Assembly: GCA_949825025.1 (NCBI GenBank)
Contig: OX463780.1
Coordinates: 41,644,979-41,708,978 of the forward strand
Direction: 5' to 3'
Source: Siphlonurus alternatus
Lineage: Eukaryota > Arthropoda > Insecta > Ephemeroptera > Siphlonuridae
Length of the DNA stretch: 64,000 bases
Positions 63,920-64,000 of this stretch are shown piece by piece. The stretch's first letter is position 1, and each line of letters begins with the position of its first letter. Under the pieces are notes generated by a model. The model worked only from the letters and a program-made list of their open reading frames with translations. It ran no database searches and was not told the origin of the DNA. A program made the position numbers and the translations under genes.

Positions 63920-64000
63920 CAGAAAAAAAAAGTAAAAAAGGGGGCGTGGCACCCAAAAAAAATCGCACCTCCGGCGGGGTTTTTGGCCCTTCAGGCCTCT
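63920..64000 (-). mobile_element. Reversed GGAGGTGCG-family fragment at window edge
   Basis: It carries GCACCTCCGGCGGGG, the complement of the core at about 3820, followed by GGCCCTTCAGGCC in both places. The element continues beyond the window. Confidence 0.5.

Larger units (their letters stand above)
61346..64000 (-). other. PPP1R21 intron 1 (right part), transposon remnants
   Basis: No exon with the expected N-terminal coiled coil was found. It holds a fragment with GGTGACCAGACGTACCG (about 61996-62105), a full 418-bp TTAA hairpin and, at the window edge, the reversed GGAGGTGCG-family fragment. Confidence 0.6.

Overview
The window is metazoan nuclear DNA. It is strongly AT-rich, with spliced protein-coding genes (GT-AG introns), long introns, many homopolymer and microsatellite tracts, and a dense load of small inverted-repeat transposons. 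The proteins are clearly animal orthologues. A protostome invertebrate, perhaps an arthropod, seems likely, but nothing here fixes the species.

Four genes can be read exon by exon, with every splice phase agreeing. (1) At 1-5250, minus strand: the first eight exons (about 393 residues) of cytosolic glutamyl-prolyl-tRNA synthetase (EPRS), running off the left edge. (2) At 18637-48625, minus strand: a complete 15-exon novel-type protein kinase C of the epsilon/eta class (765 residues), whose first intron is 21.4 kb. (3) At 49317-50841, plus strand: the three-exon mitochondrial iron-sulfur assembly gene ISCA2 (155 residues), divergent from the kinase across about 690 bp that probably acts as a shared promoter. 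(4) At 52975-61345, minus strand: exons 2 to last of PPP1R21 (737 residues visible), running off the right edge and convergent with ISCA2.

Layout. 5.25-18.6 kb is intergenic. It holds a 435-bp hairpin next to EPRS, a 543-bp direct repeat pair, and a composite element at 7.59-13.53 kb: an outer element with about 90-bp terminal inverted repeats made of 33-bp subrepeats, carrying a nested 3.3-kb element built on an 89-bp tandem repeat that flips orientation near 11.27 kb. 13.5-18.6 kb is AT-rich with no gene seen. 26.9-48.3 kb is kinase intron 1, with several GC-rich islands, hairpin MITEs and a decayed LINE. 50.9-52.9 kb, between the converging genes, is half filled by two large hairpins.

The four genes are unrelated housekeeping or signalling genes and form no operon or pathway. 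The unusual content is the repeats: at least five TTAA-bounded elements, including a 418-bp pair of identical length 22 kb apart, and a modular hairpin family that keeps the same inner arm while its outer ends differ. No bacterial-type systems, CRISPR arrays, rRNA or intact tRNA genes were seen.
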